Of a stretch of DNA of 5,462 nucleotides, positions 5,413 through 5,462 are shown one piece after another. Numbering within the stretch: position 1 is the first letter of the stretch; every line of letters begins with the position of its first letter. This stretch comes from Gammaproteobacteria bacterium. GTDB taxonomy: Bacteria > Pseudomonadota > Gammaproteobacteria > GRL18. The notes beneath the pieces were generated by a model. The model ran no database searches, was not told the DNA's origin, and saw only the letters and a program-made list of their open reading frames with translations. The DNA lies in NCBI GenBank assembly GCA_023144715.1, contig JAGLFC010000138.1:1-5462 (forward strand), written 5' to 3'. The position numbers and the translations under genes are program-made.

Positions 5413-5462
5413 TTATAAAGAATGGATAAAATTAACGACATCATCAAGTTCTGATTCACTCA
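5413..5462 (-). CDS. soxX: C-terminal end of a cytochrome c, probably SoxX (partial)
   Basis: The last 15 codons before a TAA at 5413-5415 read SESELDDVVNFIHSL. This is the usual end of a class I cytochrome c domain, where an acidic LTxxELxDVVxFL-type helix closes the fold. The rest lies outside the window. Its position directly before soxA is where soxX sits in many sox clusters, so SoxX, the other cytochrome subunit of the SoxXA complex, is the natural reading. The visible piece is too short to exclude another c-type cytochrome. Confidence 0.68.
   Translation of the reverse strand, partial: SESELDDVVNFIHSL

Noticed and set aside
5370..5459. Thirty-residue N-terminal extension of SoxA
   Set aside because: It would bury the signal peptide, and its DNA is the soxX 3' end plus the spacer. 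The Met at 5369 has an AAGG upstream and starts a normal signal peptide.
1..5462. CRISPR arrays, tRNA or rRNA genes, insertion sequences
   Set aside because: I saw no regularly spaced repeats, no tRNA- or rRNA-like segments, and no transposase motifs or terminal inverted repeats.

Overview
The window is an AT-rich piece of bacterial chromosome (about one third G+C by eye) in which every gene I can support lies on the minus strand. Reading with transcription, from high to low coordinates, the order is: the last codons of a probable soxX, soxA, a soxK-soxL fusion, a ubiE-type methyltransferase, menE, a 387-base gap, a small secreted protein resembling sulfur globule proteins, a clear intrinsic terminator, and a flavin reductase-family gene. 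The order soxX-soxA-soxK-soxL matches the soxBXAKL arrangement known from Allochromatium vinosum. With the globule-like protein, this points to a thiosulfate-oxidising gammaproteobacterium that probably stores sulfur. The low G+C fits lineages such as Beggiatoa relatives or thiotrophic symbionts, but the sequence here cannot fix the taxon.

Sox region (3549-5462): SoxX and SoxA form the c-type cytochrome that attaches thiosulfate to the SoxYZ carrier. SoxK is the small SoxXA-binding protein, and SoxL is a rhodanese thought to handle sulfane sulfur in the same pathway. Here SoxK and SoxL are one 312-residue exported polypeptide, which is the most distinctive feature of the window.

Quinone region (1553-3488): directly downstream, 60 bases after soxKL, are a divergent UbiE/MenG C-methyltransferase and an o-succinylbenzoate-CoA ligase (MenE). 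The two genes overlap. Both act in menaquinone synthesis, so the run may tie thiosulfate oxidation to a low-potential quinone pool. A 13-bp inverted repeat with one wobble position ends two bases before the ubiE start codon. It is the best candidate for a control point between the two halves.

Distal region (1-1552): the gap 1166-1552 contains a segment (about 1231-1400) clearly richer in G+C than its flanks, a good sigma70-like promoter pointing at the small-protein gene, and a 12-bp palindrome. The small secreted protein ends at its own terminator. The flavin reductase gene follows and is probably a separate unit. Positions 1-179 hold no gene that I can support.
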